Below, piece by piece: positions 1 to 7,963 of a stretch of 23,137 nucleotides of DNA (within the stretch, counting starts at the first letter, position 1; each line of letters begins with the position of its first letter). This stretch comes from Aurantibacter sp042094015 (GTDB lineage Bacteria > Bacteroidota > Bacteroidia > Flavobacteriales > Flavobacteriaceae): assembly GCF_042094015.1 (NCBI RefSeq), contig NZ_JBELDZ010000044.1, forward strand, positions 1 through 23,137, written 5' to 3'. The notes beneath the pieces are model-generated. The model ran no database searches, was not told where the DNA came from, and was given only the letters and a program-made list of their open reading frames with translations. Made by a program: the position numbers and the translations under genes.

Positions 1-1
1 G

Positions 2-1900
2 GATTTAATTAGACCTTTTCAGAATACATTTCAGTATGAGTTTAAAATTTTAAAATTATCTCTTAGAAATTATTTAGAAAACACATTGTCTTTAAACCCA
101 AGAACAGATCAATGGATAATAGATGGAATACAGACCTATGTTTTAATGAAATATGCTGAAACCTATTATCCAAACACAAAAATATTAGGAGACTTAGCTA
201 AAGTTTGGGGCGTTCGTAGCTTTCATGCTGCAGATTTAAAATTTAATGATCAATATAATTTCTTATATCTGCATATGGCTCGTTCTGCAATAGATCAACC
301 TATTGGAATGGCTAAAGATTCATTAATTAAATTTAACAAAAACATTTCTAATAAATATAAAGCAGGAACTGGTTTAAATTATTTAAATGATTATGTTGGT
401 AATAGCGTTATAGATTCTACTCTTTTTAATTTTGTAAAAACAGAAAAGTTAAAACCTATAAACTCAACATATTTTAAAGAAGCTTTAACCAAGGTAACAT
501 ATAAAAATAGAGACTGGTTTTTTAAAGAATATATAGCTACAAACAATAAAATAGATTACAAGATTAAACGAGTAAAAACTAAAAATGACTCTTTAATTAT
601 TACACTTAAAAACTTACGTAATTCTAAAATGCCTTATTCATTTTATGAATTAGAAAAAGATAGTATTATAAGTAAAAAGTGGTTTAAAGGATTTATTGGA
701 GATACAACTATTGTCGTAAAAAACAAGAACCAAACAAGATTTGCAATAAATCACGAAAATACATTTCCTGATTTTAATATGCGTAATAACTTTAAGAATG
801 TAAAAGGTATTTTTAATAAACCTTTACAATTTAAGCTGTTTAAAGACATAGAAAACCCCAACTATAATCAAATATTTTTTATGCCTGAGATAGAATACAA
901 TTTCTATGATGGAATAACTATTGGTCCAAAACTGTATAATAAAACGATACTCAGCAAGCGTTTTTTATATAGAATAAGCCCTTTGTATGCAACAAAAAGT
1001 AAACAATTTGTTGGTAGTGGTTCTCTGGTTTATAATTTTTTAAATGAAAACGAAGCTAATTTTAAAACAAAATTAGGATTCTCTGGAGAATATTTTAATT
1101 ATGCTCCAAACCTATCCTATTATACTTACAATCCATATGCAATATTTAGTTTTAGGAATCCAAAAGATTTAAGAGATAATTACTCTAGACGTCTTATTTT
1201 TAGATATGTTACTGTTTCAAGAGATGTAGATCCAACTGGCGAATTTGAAACTATTGGCGAACCTAAATACAGTGTCTTTAATGCAAGTTATGGTGAATCT
1301 GATCTAAATTTAAAAAACACATTTTCTTGGGGAACTGGTTTACAAATAGCAAAAGATTTTGGTAAAATAACAGCTAGTATTCAGTATAGAAAATTAACAG
1401 AAAGCAACAGGCAGTTTAATGTACGCTTATATTCTGGTCTATTTTTATACAATAAAACTACAAATGATTCAGATTTTTTTAGTTTTGCTTTAGATAGACC
1501 TTCAGATTATTTGTTTGATTACGATTATTTAGGGCGTAGCGAAACAGAAGGTTTATTAAGTCAGCAATTAATAACTTCAGAAGGAGGTTTTAAATCAAAA
1601 TTAAGTACGCCTTTTGCTAACCAATGGATTACAACTGCTAACACAAGTACAACGATTTGGCGATACGTTATGGCTTACGGAGATATTGGACTAATAAACA
1701 ATAAAGGTTTTAAACCTAGACTTGTTTACGATTCTGGAATTCGTTTAAATTTAGTAGAAGATTATTTTGAACTTTACTTTCCTGTTTATTCAAATTTAGG
1801 CTGGGAAATAGCTGAAAAAAATTATGACGAACGCATAAGGTTTAAAGTTACTTTGTCTCCAAAAACGTTATTAGGTCTTTTTACAAGACGTTGGTATTAA
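2..1900 (+). CDS. M1-like metalloprotease with C-terminal barrel-like region (5' end outside window)
   Basis: The reading frame is open from base 2 with no stop, so the gene starts upstream; a TTG at 86 is only an internal Leu codon. About 632 residues are visible. Near the start, W-I-I-D-G-I-Q-T-Y followed by a Lys/Tyr/Glu-rich helix matches the segment after HExxH in M1 (gluzincin) aminopeptidases, where the third zinc ligand sits; the HExxH itself would be outside the window. The last ~300 residues are rich in alternating aromatic/polar strands and end in R-R-W-Y, a terminal aromatic typical of outer-membrane beta barrels. Flavobacteria encode large proteins of this peptidase-plus-barrel type, so outer-membrane anchoring with the protease domain in the periplasm or outside is inferred. 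The last 30 bases overlap the end of the convergent gene. Family moderately sure; substrate unknown. Confidence 0.7.
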   Translation, partial: DLIRPFQNTFQYEFKILKLSLRNYLENTLSLNPRTDQWIIDGIQTYVLMKYAETYYPNTKILGDLAKVWGVRSFHAADLKFNDQYNFLYLHMARSAIDQPIGMAKDSLIKFNKNISNKYKAGTGLNYLNDYVGNSVIDSTLFNFVKTEKLKPINSTYFKEALTKVTYKNRDWFFKEYIATNNKIDYKIKRVKTKNDSLIITLKNLRNSKMPYSFYELEKDSIISKKWFKGFIGDTTIVVKNKNQTRFAINHENTFPDFNMRNNFKNVKGIFNKPLQFKLFKDIENPNYNQIFFMPEIEYNFYDGITIGPKLYNKTILSKRFLYRISPLYATKSKQFVGSGSLVYNFLNENEANFKTKLGFSGEYFNYAPNLSYYTYNPYAIFSFRNPKDLRDNYSRRLIFRYVTVSRDVDPTGEFETIGEPKYSVFNASYGESDLNLKNTFSWGTGLQIAKDFGKITASIQYRKLTESNRQFNVRLYSGLFLYNKTTNDSDFFSFALDRPSDYLFDYDYLGRSETEGLLSQQLITSEGGFKSKLSTPFANQWITTANTSTTIWRYVMAYGDIGLINNKGFKPRLVYDSGIRLNLVEDYFELYFPVYSNLGWEIAEKNYDERIRFKVTLSPKTLLGLFTRRWY

Positions 1901-2539
1901 TATACTAATAAAACCTCCAAAGTTAGTATTACTAATTACATTCTCTCCAATGTATTGAACATTTATTGCTGCTCCAAAACGAAACATATTATATTGTGCT
2001 CCAAGCCTCCAATAATGATAACTAAAAACATGCTTTTTATTTCCTCCAAATAAAGCTTGCACTCTAAAATAAGGACTAATCTTTTTTTGATTAGTTCTAT
2101 GCCATTCAAATAATGAGAATAACTCTGCTACACCATTTTTACTTAATTCAACACTTGGTTGCAAAACAAAACCTATTTTATCATTAAAAATTGAATATGA
2201 AGACCATAGAATAGGTTTATAACCTCCAAACGATTTTAAATTAGCACCAGTTCCAACATTAAAATTAGTATTAATATTATAAGTAAAAACAGACTGTATA
2301 AAATAAATATCAGAAGTAGATTCTACATAATCTATTTCGTAAGAAAGTAAATTAAAAAATCCAAACTTATTCCCTGGAGTTAATTGTTTAGAAACAGTCA
2401 TTTGGTAAAGACTATAATCATTACCAATCATAAGCTCTAATGGTATTGGAGCTTGTAAAATTTCGTTAGATTTTTTCAACTCTTGACCACTACAAACTAT
2501 AGTGAACAATAGTACCAACAAAATAAATTTATTTTTCAT
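1871..2539 (-). CDS. Secreted beta-rich protein, probable small outer-membrane barrel
   Basis: I do not recognise a named family. The 222-residue product begins with a clear signal peptide (MKNKF, hydrophobic run, then CSGQ), so it is exported. The mature part alternates aromatic and polar residues in short strands separated by Gly/Asn turns (for example YSLYQMTVSKQL, FGFFNLLSYEIDY, YWRLGAQYNMFRFGAAINVQY), as in small outer-membrane barrels. The ATG at 2539 is supported by the signal peptide and by a TAGATTTG -7 box about 20 bases upstream. Its stop lies inside the 3' end of the convergent metalloprotease gene, giving a 30-bp tail-to-tail overlap. Function unknown. Confidence 0.6.
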   Translation of the reverse strand: MKNKFILLVLLFTIVCSGQELKKSNEILQAPIPLELMIGNDYSLYQMTVSKQLTPGNKFGFFNLLSYEIDYVESTSDIYFIQSVFTYNINTNFNVGTGANLKSFGGYKPILWSSYSIFNDKIGFVLQPSVELSKNGVAELFSLFEWHRTNQKKISPYFRVQALFGGNKKHVFSYHYWRLGAQYNMFRFGAAINVQYIGENVISNTNFGGFISILIPTSCKKT

Positions 2540-2559
2540 ATCAAAATTCTAAAAAAAAT

Positions 2560-2588
2560 CAAATCTAATTAAAATAATAGTAAAGCAA
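2560..2588 (-). promoter_or_regulatory. Bacteroidota-type promoter for the 1871-2539 gene
   Basis: On the minus strand TAGATTTG (2560-2567) matches TAnnTTTG. A TTG (2586-2588) lies 18 bases upstream as the -33 element. Transcription would begin near 2553, leaving a short leader before the ATG at 2539. Confidence 0.5.
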
Positions 2589-2630
2589 CACAATTTCTGA
2601 CTTTTAACTATCAATAATCATTAATAATAA

Positions 2631-2642
2631 AGAAACGTTTCT
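2631..2642. promoter_or_regulatory. 12-bp perfect palindrome AGAAACGTTTCT
   Basis: AGAAAC is followed directly by its reverse complement GTTTCT. It sits in the 285-bp region between two divergently read genes, upstream of both promoters. The CG-centred form resembles sites of LacI-type regulators, but no regulator is encoded in the window. An operator role is a guess. Confidence 0.3.
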
Positions 2643-2764
2643 AATTTGATATACTCAAAACTATTAAATTAAATAATTCATATCAAAAAGCATATTTTTT
2701 CATTTTTTAATCAAAATTCATATAAAAAATAGGTTTTTATTACCATATTAATAATTATTTAAGA

Positions 2765-2782
2765 TTTTACAACGTTGTAAAA
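2765..2782. promoter_or_regulatory. 18-bp perfect palindrome over the -33 box of the E1 gene (candidate operator)
   Basis: TTTTACAACGTTGTAAAA is a perfect 9+9 inverted repeat without a spacer. It contains the TTG (2775-2777) that serves as the -33 element of the downstream promoter. A dimeric repressor bound here would block polymerase. The geometry is seen directly; regulator and ligand are unknown. Confidence 0.55.
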
Positions 2783-2805
2783 ACAACTTTAATTCACTAA
2801 ATTTG
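2775..2805 (+). promoter_or_regulatory. Promoter of the 2-oxoacid dehydrogenase E1 gene
   Basis: TTG at 2775-2777, 20 bases, then TAAATTTG at 2798-2805: an essentially ideal Bacteroidota primary sigma promoter. Initiation would fall near 2812, about a dozen bases before the ATG at 2825. Confidence 0.75.
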
Positions 2806-2824
2806 TGTACTAAACTATAAGTAG

Positions 2825-5236
2825 ATGCAAACCAAAACCACTTCAAAAGAAGAATTATCTTTTAACGACTTTAAAGCCGAAATAATAAACGATTACAAAC
2901 TTGCTGTAACCAGTAGAGAATGTAGTCTTTTAGGACGTAGAGAAGTGTTAACAGGTAAAGCTAAATTTGGAATTTTTGGCGATGGTAAAGAAATACCGCA
3001 ATTAGCATTAGCTAAAGCTTTTAAAAATGGAGATTTTAGGTCTGGTTATTACAGAGATCAAACCTTTATGATGGCTATTGGAGCATTAGATATTGAAAGT
3101 TTTTTTGCTGGTTTGTATGGTAACACCAACTTAGAACAAGAACCAATGTCTGGAGGAAGACAAATGGGTGGACATTTTGCAACACAAAGTTTAGATCAAA
3201 ACGGAAATTGGAAAAATCTTACAGCTCAAAAAAACTCAAGTGCAGATATTTCTCCTACTGCAGGACAAATGCCAAGACTTTTAGGTTTAGCCCAAGCATC
3301 TAAAATTTACAGAAATGTAGATGGTATAGATACTACTAACTTTTCTGAAAAAGGAAATGAAGTGGCTTGGGGAACTATAGGAAACGCTAGTACTAGTGAA
3401 GGTTTATTTTTTGAAACTATAAACGCTGCTGGAGTTTTACAAGTACCTATGGTTATGAGTGTTTGGGATGATGAATATGGAATTTCTGTTCATGCCAGAC
3501 ATCAAACAACAAAAGAAAATATATCGGATATATTAAGAGGTTTCCAGCGCGATGAAAATGCCAAAGGATATGAAATATTAAACGTAAAAGGTTGGGATTA
3601 TCCAGCATTAATGGAAACCTACCAAAAAGCATCAGAAATTGCACGTACAGAACATGTACCAGTTTTAATTCACGTAAACGAATTAACACAACCGCAAGGA
3701 CATTCTACTTCTGGTTCTCATGAACGTTATAAAAACGAAGAAAGATTATCTTGGGAACGCGAATTTGATTGTAATGTAAAGTTTCGTGAATTTTTATTAG
3801 CTAATAATTTTGCAACAGAAGAAGAATTAGATGCAATTGATAAAGACATAAAAAAACAAGTTCGCGACGGTAAAAAAGCTGCTTGGTCTAATTTCTTAAA
3901 TCCTATTTTATCTGAGAAAGCATCTGTTCTAAATATTCTAAAATCAGTTTCAAACAATAGCGAGAATAAAGTATTTATAGATAAATTAATAAATACGTTA
4001 GAAACATCAAAAGAACCTAATAGAAAAGATATATTATCTACAGCAAGACAAGTATTACGATACGTTGCAAAAGAAAATTTATCAGAAAAAGTACAACTTA
4101 AAAATTGGATAAACGCTTATTTTGAAGAAGTTCAACCAAAATATTCTTCAGATTTGTATAACGACTCTGATTCTAAAGCTTCTACAATAAAAGAGGTTTT
4201 ACCTCAATTTGATACTAACGCAGAAGATGTAGATGGACGCGTTGTAATTAGAGAGAATTTTGATGCCATTTTTAATAAATATCCTGAAGCCTTAATTTTT
4301 GGTGAAGATGCAGGAGCCATTGGAGATGTAAACCAAGGATTAGAAGGTTTACAAGAAAAATATGGGGAATTAAGAGTTGCAGATGCAGGAATTAGAGAAG
4401 CAACTATTTTAGGTCAAGGTATTGGAATGGCTATGCGTGGCTTACGTCCCATTGCAGAAATTCAGTATTTAGATTACATACTTTACGCCTTACAAATTAT
4501 TAGTGACGATTTAGCTACCTTACGTTATAGAACAAAAGGAAGACAAAAAGCACCATTAATTATTAGAACTCGTGGACATAGACTAGAAGGTATTTGGCAT
4601 TCTGGATCTCAAATGGGAGGAATAATCAATTTAGTACGCGGAGTTCACGTTTTAGTCCCTAGAAATATGACTAAAGCTGCTGGATTCTATAATACACTTT
4701 TAGAAAGCGATGAACCTGCCATTGTTGTAGAATGCTTAAATGGTTATCGACTAAAAGAAAAAATGCCTACAAATTCTGGTGAATATAAAACACCACTTGG
4801 AGTTGTAGAAACTATAAAAGAAGGAACAGATATTACTTTAGTATCTTACGGTTCTACGCTAAGAATTATTTATGAAGCTGCTAAGCAGTTATTAGAAGTT
4901 GGTATTAATGCAGAGATTATAGATGTACAAAGTTTATTACCATTCGATATAAACCATAACATTGTTAAAAGTGTCGCTAAAACAAACCGTTTAATGGTTA
5001 TAGATGAAGATGTTTCTGGTGGCGCAAGTGCATTTATTTTAGATAAGATCTTAAACACACAAAACGCTTACAAACATTTAGATAGTAAGCCGTTAACATT
5101 AACAGCTAAAGAGCACAGACCAGCTTATGGAACAGACGGAGATTACTTCTCTAAACCTTCTATAGAGGATGTATTCGAAGCTGTTTACAAGGTGTTTAAC
5201 GAAGTGAACCCTACAGAATTTCCTGCTTTAAGATAA
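2825..5236 (+). CDS. 2-oxoacid dehydrogenase E1, alpha and beta subunits fused (branched-chain type)
   Basis: This thiamine-diphosphate enzyme decarboxylates a 2-oxoacid and passes the acyl group to the lipoyl arm of an E2 partner in the cytoplasm. Residues ~20-350 are the alpha part: GGRQMGGHF, SADISPTAGQ, then the cofactor region GNASTSEG (186-193) and WDDEYGIS (214-221). Residues ~460-803 are the beta part: FGEDAGAIGDV, GIREATILGQGIGMAMRG, RPIAEIQYLDY. The 803-residue length fits two subunits joined by a helical linker (~350-460). The usual GDG/GEG acid is Asn187 and the usual second Asn of NNxY is Asp216, so the two Mg-binding side chains look exchanged. Branched-chain oxoacids are the likeliest substrates, inferred from alpha-family resemblance; pyruvate cannot be excluded. 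E2 and E3 are not nearby. It has its own promoter, possible operator and terminator, so it is monocistronic. Confidence 0.88.
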   Translation: MQTKTTSKEELSFNDFKAEIINDYKLAVTSRECSLLGRREVLTGKAKFGIFGDGKEIPQLALAKAFKNGDFRSGYYRDQTFMMAIGALDIESFFAGLYGNTNLEQEPMSGGRQMGGHFATQSLDQNGNWKNLTAQKNSSADISPTAGQMPRLLGLAQASKIYRNVDGIDTTNFSEKGNEVAWGTIGNASTSEGLFFETINAAGVLQVPMVMSVWDDEYGISVHARHQTTKENISDILRGFQRDENAKGYEILNVKGWDYPALMETYQKASEIARTEHVPVLIHVNELTQPQGHSTSGSHERYKNEERLSWEREFDCNVKFREFLLANNFATEEELDAIDKDIKKQVRDGKKAAWSNFLNPILSEKASVLNILKSVSNNSENKVFIDKLINTLETSKEPNRKDILSTARQVLRYVAKENLSEKVQLKNWINAYFEEVQPKYSSDLYNDSDSKASTIKEVLPQFDTNAEDVDGRVVIRENFDAIFNKYPEALIFGEDAGAIGDVNQGLEGLQEKYGELRVADAGIREATILGQGIGMAMRGLRPIAEIQYLDYILYALQIISDDLATLRYRTKGRQKAPLIIRTRGHRLEGIWHSGSQMGGIINLVRGVHVLVPRNMTKAAGFYNTLLESDEPAIVVECLNGYRLKEKMPTNSGEYKTPLGVVETIKEGTDITLVSYGSTLRIIYEAAKQLLEVGINAEIIDVQSLLPFDINHNIVKSVAKTNRLMVIDEDVSGGASAFILDKILNTQNAYKHLDSKPLTLTAKEHRPAYGTDGDYFSKPSIEDVFEAVYKVFNEVNPTEFPALR

Positions 5237-5257
5237 TTTATTATTTCAATCATATCT

Positions 5258-5290
5258 AAAAAGACGCTTTTATAATGAAAGCGTCTTTTT
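5258..5290 (+). terminator. Rho-independent terminator after the E1 gene
   Basis: A perfect 13-bp stem, AAAAAGACGCTTT / AAAGCGTCTTTTT (5258-5270 and 5278-5290), closes a 7-base loop and runs into T-rich sequence, 22 bases after the stop codon. Confidence 0.9.
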
Positions 5291-5389
5291 TATTTTAATT
5301 GTCAAAATGTTATAAAAAAACAATTAAATTAGTTGTTCTTTAATAGCACCTAGGAAGCATTTATAATTGTTAGCTTTAAATAAATTAAT

Positions 5390-6073
5390 ATGTTAGACCC
5401 TTTAAATGAGTTAATTGAAGCTGAAAAAAAGGCTGAATTACTATTTCAAGAAATTGAAAGTAGAAATCTTGTTATTCCTGGTAAAACAGAAAAACTATTA
5501 AACACTGAAGTTTTTAACTTAGCATTTGAACTTTTTGGAATTAAAAAATTTTGGCATAAACGAATCGTTAGGGCTGGAAAAAACACATTACTTCCATATA
5601 AAGAAAACCCACCTAATTTAACAATTCAAAAGGACGACATTATGTTTTTTGATTTTGGACCTGTATTTGAAAACTGGGAAGCAGATATAGGGAAAACATA
5701 TGTAATTGGTGCCAATGAAAAGAAGTTAAAACTAAAAAAAGATGTTGAGTTAGCCTGGAAAGAAGGAAAAGATTATTACTTAAAAAATAAGGCTACATTA
5801 ACTGGTGCAGATTTTTACAATTACACTAAAAATTTAGCAAAAAAATACGGCTGGGAATATGGCAATGAGCATTGCGGCCATTTAATTGGTAATTTTCCAC
5901 ACGAAAAAATTCTGGGTGAAGAAGAAATCAATTACATCCATCCTAATAATAATTTATTAATGTCTGAAAAAGATATTAATGGTGAGGAACGCTTTTGGAT
6001 TTATGAAATTCACTTTGTAGACTACAATCTAAATATAGGTGGCTTTCATGAACAATTATTATACACTAAATAA
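5390..6073 (+). CDS. M24-family metallopeptidase, catalytic domain only
   Basis: The 227 residues form a single pita-bread domain. All five metal ligands of the M24 family can be placed: Asp88 (FFDFG) and Asp99 (EADIGK), 11 apart as usual, His164 (CGHLIG), Glu206 (YEIHF) and Glu221 (FHEQL). It should therefore be an active two-metal hydrolase, cytoplasmic since there is no signal peptide. It lacks the N-terminal creatinase/aminopeptidase-P domain. It also lacks the extended sequence I would expect for the housekeeping methionine aminopeptidase, so a Xaa-Pro dipeptidase-like or other M24 role is more likely; substrate unknown. The ATG is the first start after the preceding terminator. It lies alone between two terminators. 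Confidence 0.75.
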   Translation: MLDPLNELIEAEKKAELLFQEIESRNLVIPGKTEKLLNTEVFNLAFELFGIKKFWHKRIVRAGKNTLLPYKENPPNLTIQKDDIMFFDFGPVFENWEADIGKTYVIGANEKKLKLKKDVELAWKEGKDYYLKNKATLTGADFYNYTKNLAKKYGWEYGNEHCGHLIGNFPHEKILGEEEINYIHPNNNLLMSEKDINGEERFWIYEIHFVDYNLNIGGFHEQLLYTK

Positions 6074-6084
6074 GTTAAAATATT

Positions 6085-6118
6085 AAAAGATGCTTTTTAA
6101 CTAAAGTATCTTTTTTTT
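6085..6118 (+). terminator. Rho-independent terminator after the M24 gene
   Basis: Stem AAAAGATGCTTT (6085-6096) and AAAGTATCTTTT (6103-6114), 12 bp with one G-U pair, a 6-base loop, then a run of T. It starts 11 bases after the stop codon. Confidence 0.85.
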
Positions 6119-6124
6119 GTGCAC

Positions 6125-6224
6125 TTTTTTAGAAGCAATTTCCAGCTTTCGGTACTCAATCTTTTTTGTGCATAACTGCAACACAAAAAAGGATTTCAAA
6201 CAAATACCTCTATCTGGGCTAAAA
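6125..6224. repeat. Structured intergenic repeat-like element (flavobacterial type)
   Basis: This ~100-base stretch is non-coding. Its core is an imperfect inverted repeat: AATCTTTTTTGTG (6158-6170) against CACAAAAAAGGATT (6182-6195), one bulged C, loop of 11. The left flank TTTAGAAGCAATTTCC-AGCTTTC and right flank CTGGGCTAAA resemble, from memory, an element scattered between genes in many Flavobacteriaceae genomes. Only one copy of this type is in the window, so its repeat nature cannot be shown here. The rest of 6074-6310 holds only the M24 terminator and A+T-rich sequence. Confidence 0.45.
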
Positions 6225-6831
6225 CAATACAATAATTAATAAACTGTAATGCCATAATTTTAATAGCAATTAAAAAGATTAAAAAAAAACTCAAGGTTCT
6301 TCTAAAGCGTTTAAAAAGGGATTGTAAAATTAATATCATTACCTTGACTATCAGTTATAATAGCATAAGATGCACTACCAATTGCACAGGGAAGGTCAAG
6401 AGAACCTGTTACCCCATTTTGGTAAGAGCCAGAAGCCACTTGAGTAGAACCATTAAAAAGTCTAATAGTAACGTTAGTAGAATAGTCATCAATTAAAATA
6501 AATGAGTATTCAGACCTATATGAAAAAGTACTAGGACAAAAAAACGTGTCTTCAGTCCAAGAAGAAGTAGTTGGAGGTATACGATCTACGTATACAATAT
6601 TACTTTCTCTATAATTACCTGCAGCATCGTAGGCTCTAATAGAAAAATTATCTGAAACACCAAGTGGCATTGAATAAGAAAAGACCGTACTTGAGACACT
6701 AGTGTATAATACCCCATTTTGCATGATATCATAACGAACTACTTGTACATTATCAAAAGATTGGGTCCACCGCATTAATCCCGGATTGCTTGAACTCATA
6801 GGGTTAAAACTAAATGCAATGGGAGGAGTAG

Positions 6832-6903
6832 CATCTTGTGTGACTAATACAAAATTTGCACTGGCATCAGATACGTTTCCTGCAGCATCTTTTGCTCGTA
6901 TAG
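6832..6903. repeat. 72-bp direct repeat, copy A (in FnIII gene)
   Basis: Identical base for base to 7099-7170. It encodes the end of an FnIII module (RAKDAAGNVSDASANFVLV). The 267-bp offset equals 89 codons, one module. Confidence 0.9.
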
Positions 6904-7098
6904 TAATATTATTACTTCCAATAAAATATAAGCCTCCTAAACTAAAACTTGGTACTGTAGTCAAATATTCAGAACCGTCACTGTTTACTATATATTCTAA
7001 TACGCCAACATTATCTGTAGATGCATCCTAAGATAAATCTGCAGTAGTTTCTGTAATATTTGTGGCAATAAAATTAATTGGAATTGAAGGTGGCGTAA

Positions 7099-7170
7099 CA
7101 TCTTGTGTGACTAATACAAAATTTGCACTGGCATCAGATACGTTTCCTGCAGCATCTTTTGCTCGTATAG
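7099..7170. repeat. 72-bp direct repeat, copy B (in FnIII gene)
   Basis: Identical partner of 6832-6903. Sequence on either side has diverged, so identity at silent positions here points to recent duplication or gene conversion between modules. Confidence 0.9.
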
Positions 7171-7963
7171 CAATATTAGTACTTGCAATATTAGGTAAGT
7201 TAGTGAATTGATAACTTGGTGTTGCAACCGTTGTAATTAATAACCCATCTTGATATATTTCGTATGAATCCACACCAACATTGTCAGTAGATGCATCCCA
7301 AGATACATCTGCAGTAGTTTCTGTAATATTTATTGCAACAATGTTTAGAGGTACAGATGGTGCTTCGTTATCCGCTGGAGTTACCCACGTTGGAGCACCT
7401 TGCTCCCAACTTAATATTTGACCTTCTTGTCCATCTAAAGGAATACCATTACCCGCGGTTTTTGTATGCAAGGCATAAGGGACACTTAATAATTGACTTG
7501 TGCCTAAACTGGAGTATGCTGTTCCATTTGCGAGATCTATACTTACTTCTAAAAAATGAGACTTAGCTCCCCAAATAATATCTGCAAAAACATCTGTAGT
7601 AGTTCCTTCTCCAACTACTAATGTAAAAGCACTATAACTATTTGTTGTTACTGTATGTGTTTCTGTATAAACTACTGTTCCTGTAAGTAGATCTTCGTGT
7701 AATTTAAACTTTACTCCAATTGGCGTACTTACAATAAGATTTCCTGAAGCATTACGTGCTAATGCCTGATAATTAAATCCTTCTGGTGCTTGTGCAAAGC
7801 CAATTGCTGTAATTAATACAGTTAATAGTAAAATATAAACCTTTTTCAAACCAAGTAATTTTTAATTAAATTAATTCACTTTAAAGATAATAAAATATCT
7901 TAATTATTAAAATAGGCTTATTCCTTTTACTTAACTTAGCTATAAGAATAATAAATTCATACA

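Larger units (their letters stand above)
6311..7849 (-). pseudogene. Fibronectin type III repeat surface protein, split by an in-frame TAG
   Basis: Read from 7849 the frame encodes a signal peptide (MKKVYILLLTVLITAIGFAQ). A Bacteroidota N-terminal domain follows (APEGFNYQALARNASGN to LLSVPYALHTKTA, ~20-135), then a linker and FnIII repeats of about 89 residues (WDASTDNVGVDSYEIYQDG to IRAKDAAGNVSDASANFVLV). Codon 274 (7028-7030) is TAG; the same place in the preceding repeat is TGG (Trp). After it the same frame stays open to 6311, completing a second FnIII repeat, a third diverged one (TPPIAFSFNPMSS to SIRAYDAAGN) and a ~70-residue C-terminal domain. One G-to-A change thus breaks a 511-residue gene. 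The first 273 codons could still give a secreted fragment; the distal half (6311-6964 from an internal ATG) lacks a signal peptide. A sequencing error remains possible. No type IX sorting domain is evident. TATCTTTA (7882-7889, minus strand) is a weak -7 candidate. Confidence 0.8.

Noticed and set aside
3453..5058. Antisense frames inside the E1 gene (3453-3689, 3727-3957, 4870-5058)
   Set aside because: They lie wholly within a well-supported coding region, have no promoter-like boxes or recognisable domains, and arise from its codon pattern.
5333..5369. Promoter for the M24 gene (TTG 5333-5335 with TATAATTG 5362-5369)
   Set aside because: The spacing of 26 is too long and the -7 box has a mismatch, so I left it out.
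6311..6964. A separate gene for the distal FnIII half
   Set aside because: It begins in the middle of an FnIII module, lacks a signal peptide, and lines up in frame with the upstream part across one stop codon.
6786..7566. Plus-strand frames opposite the FnIII gene (6786-7031, 7333-7566)
   Set aside because: Antisense to a recognisable repeat protein, with no domain, signal peptide or promoter of their own.
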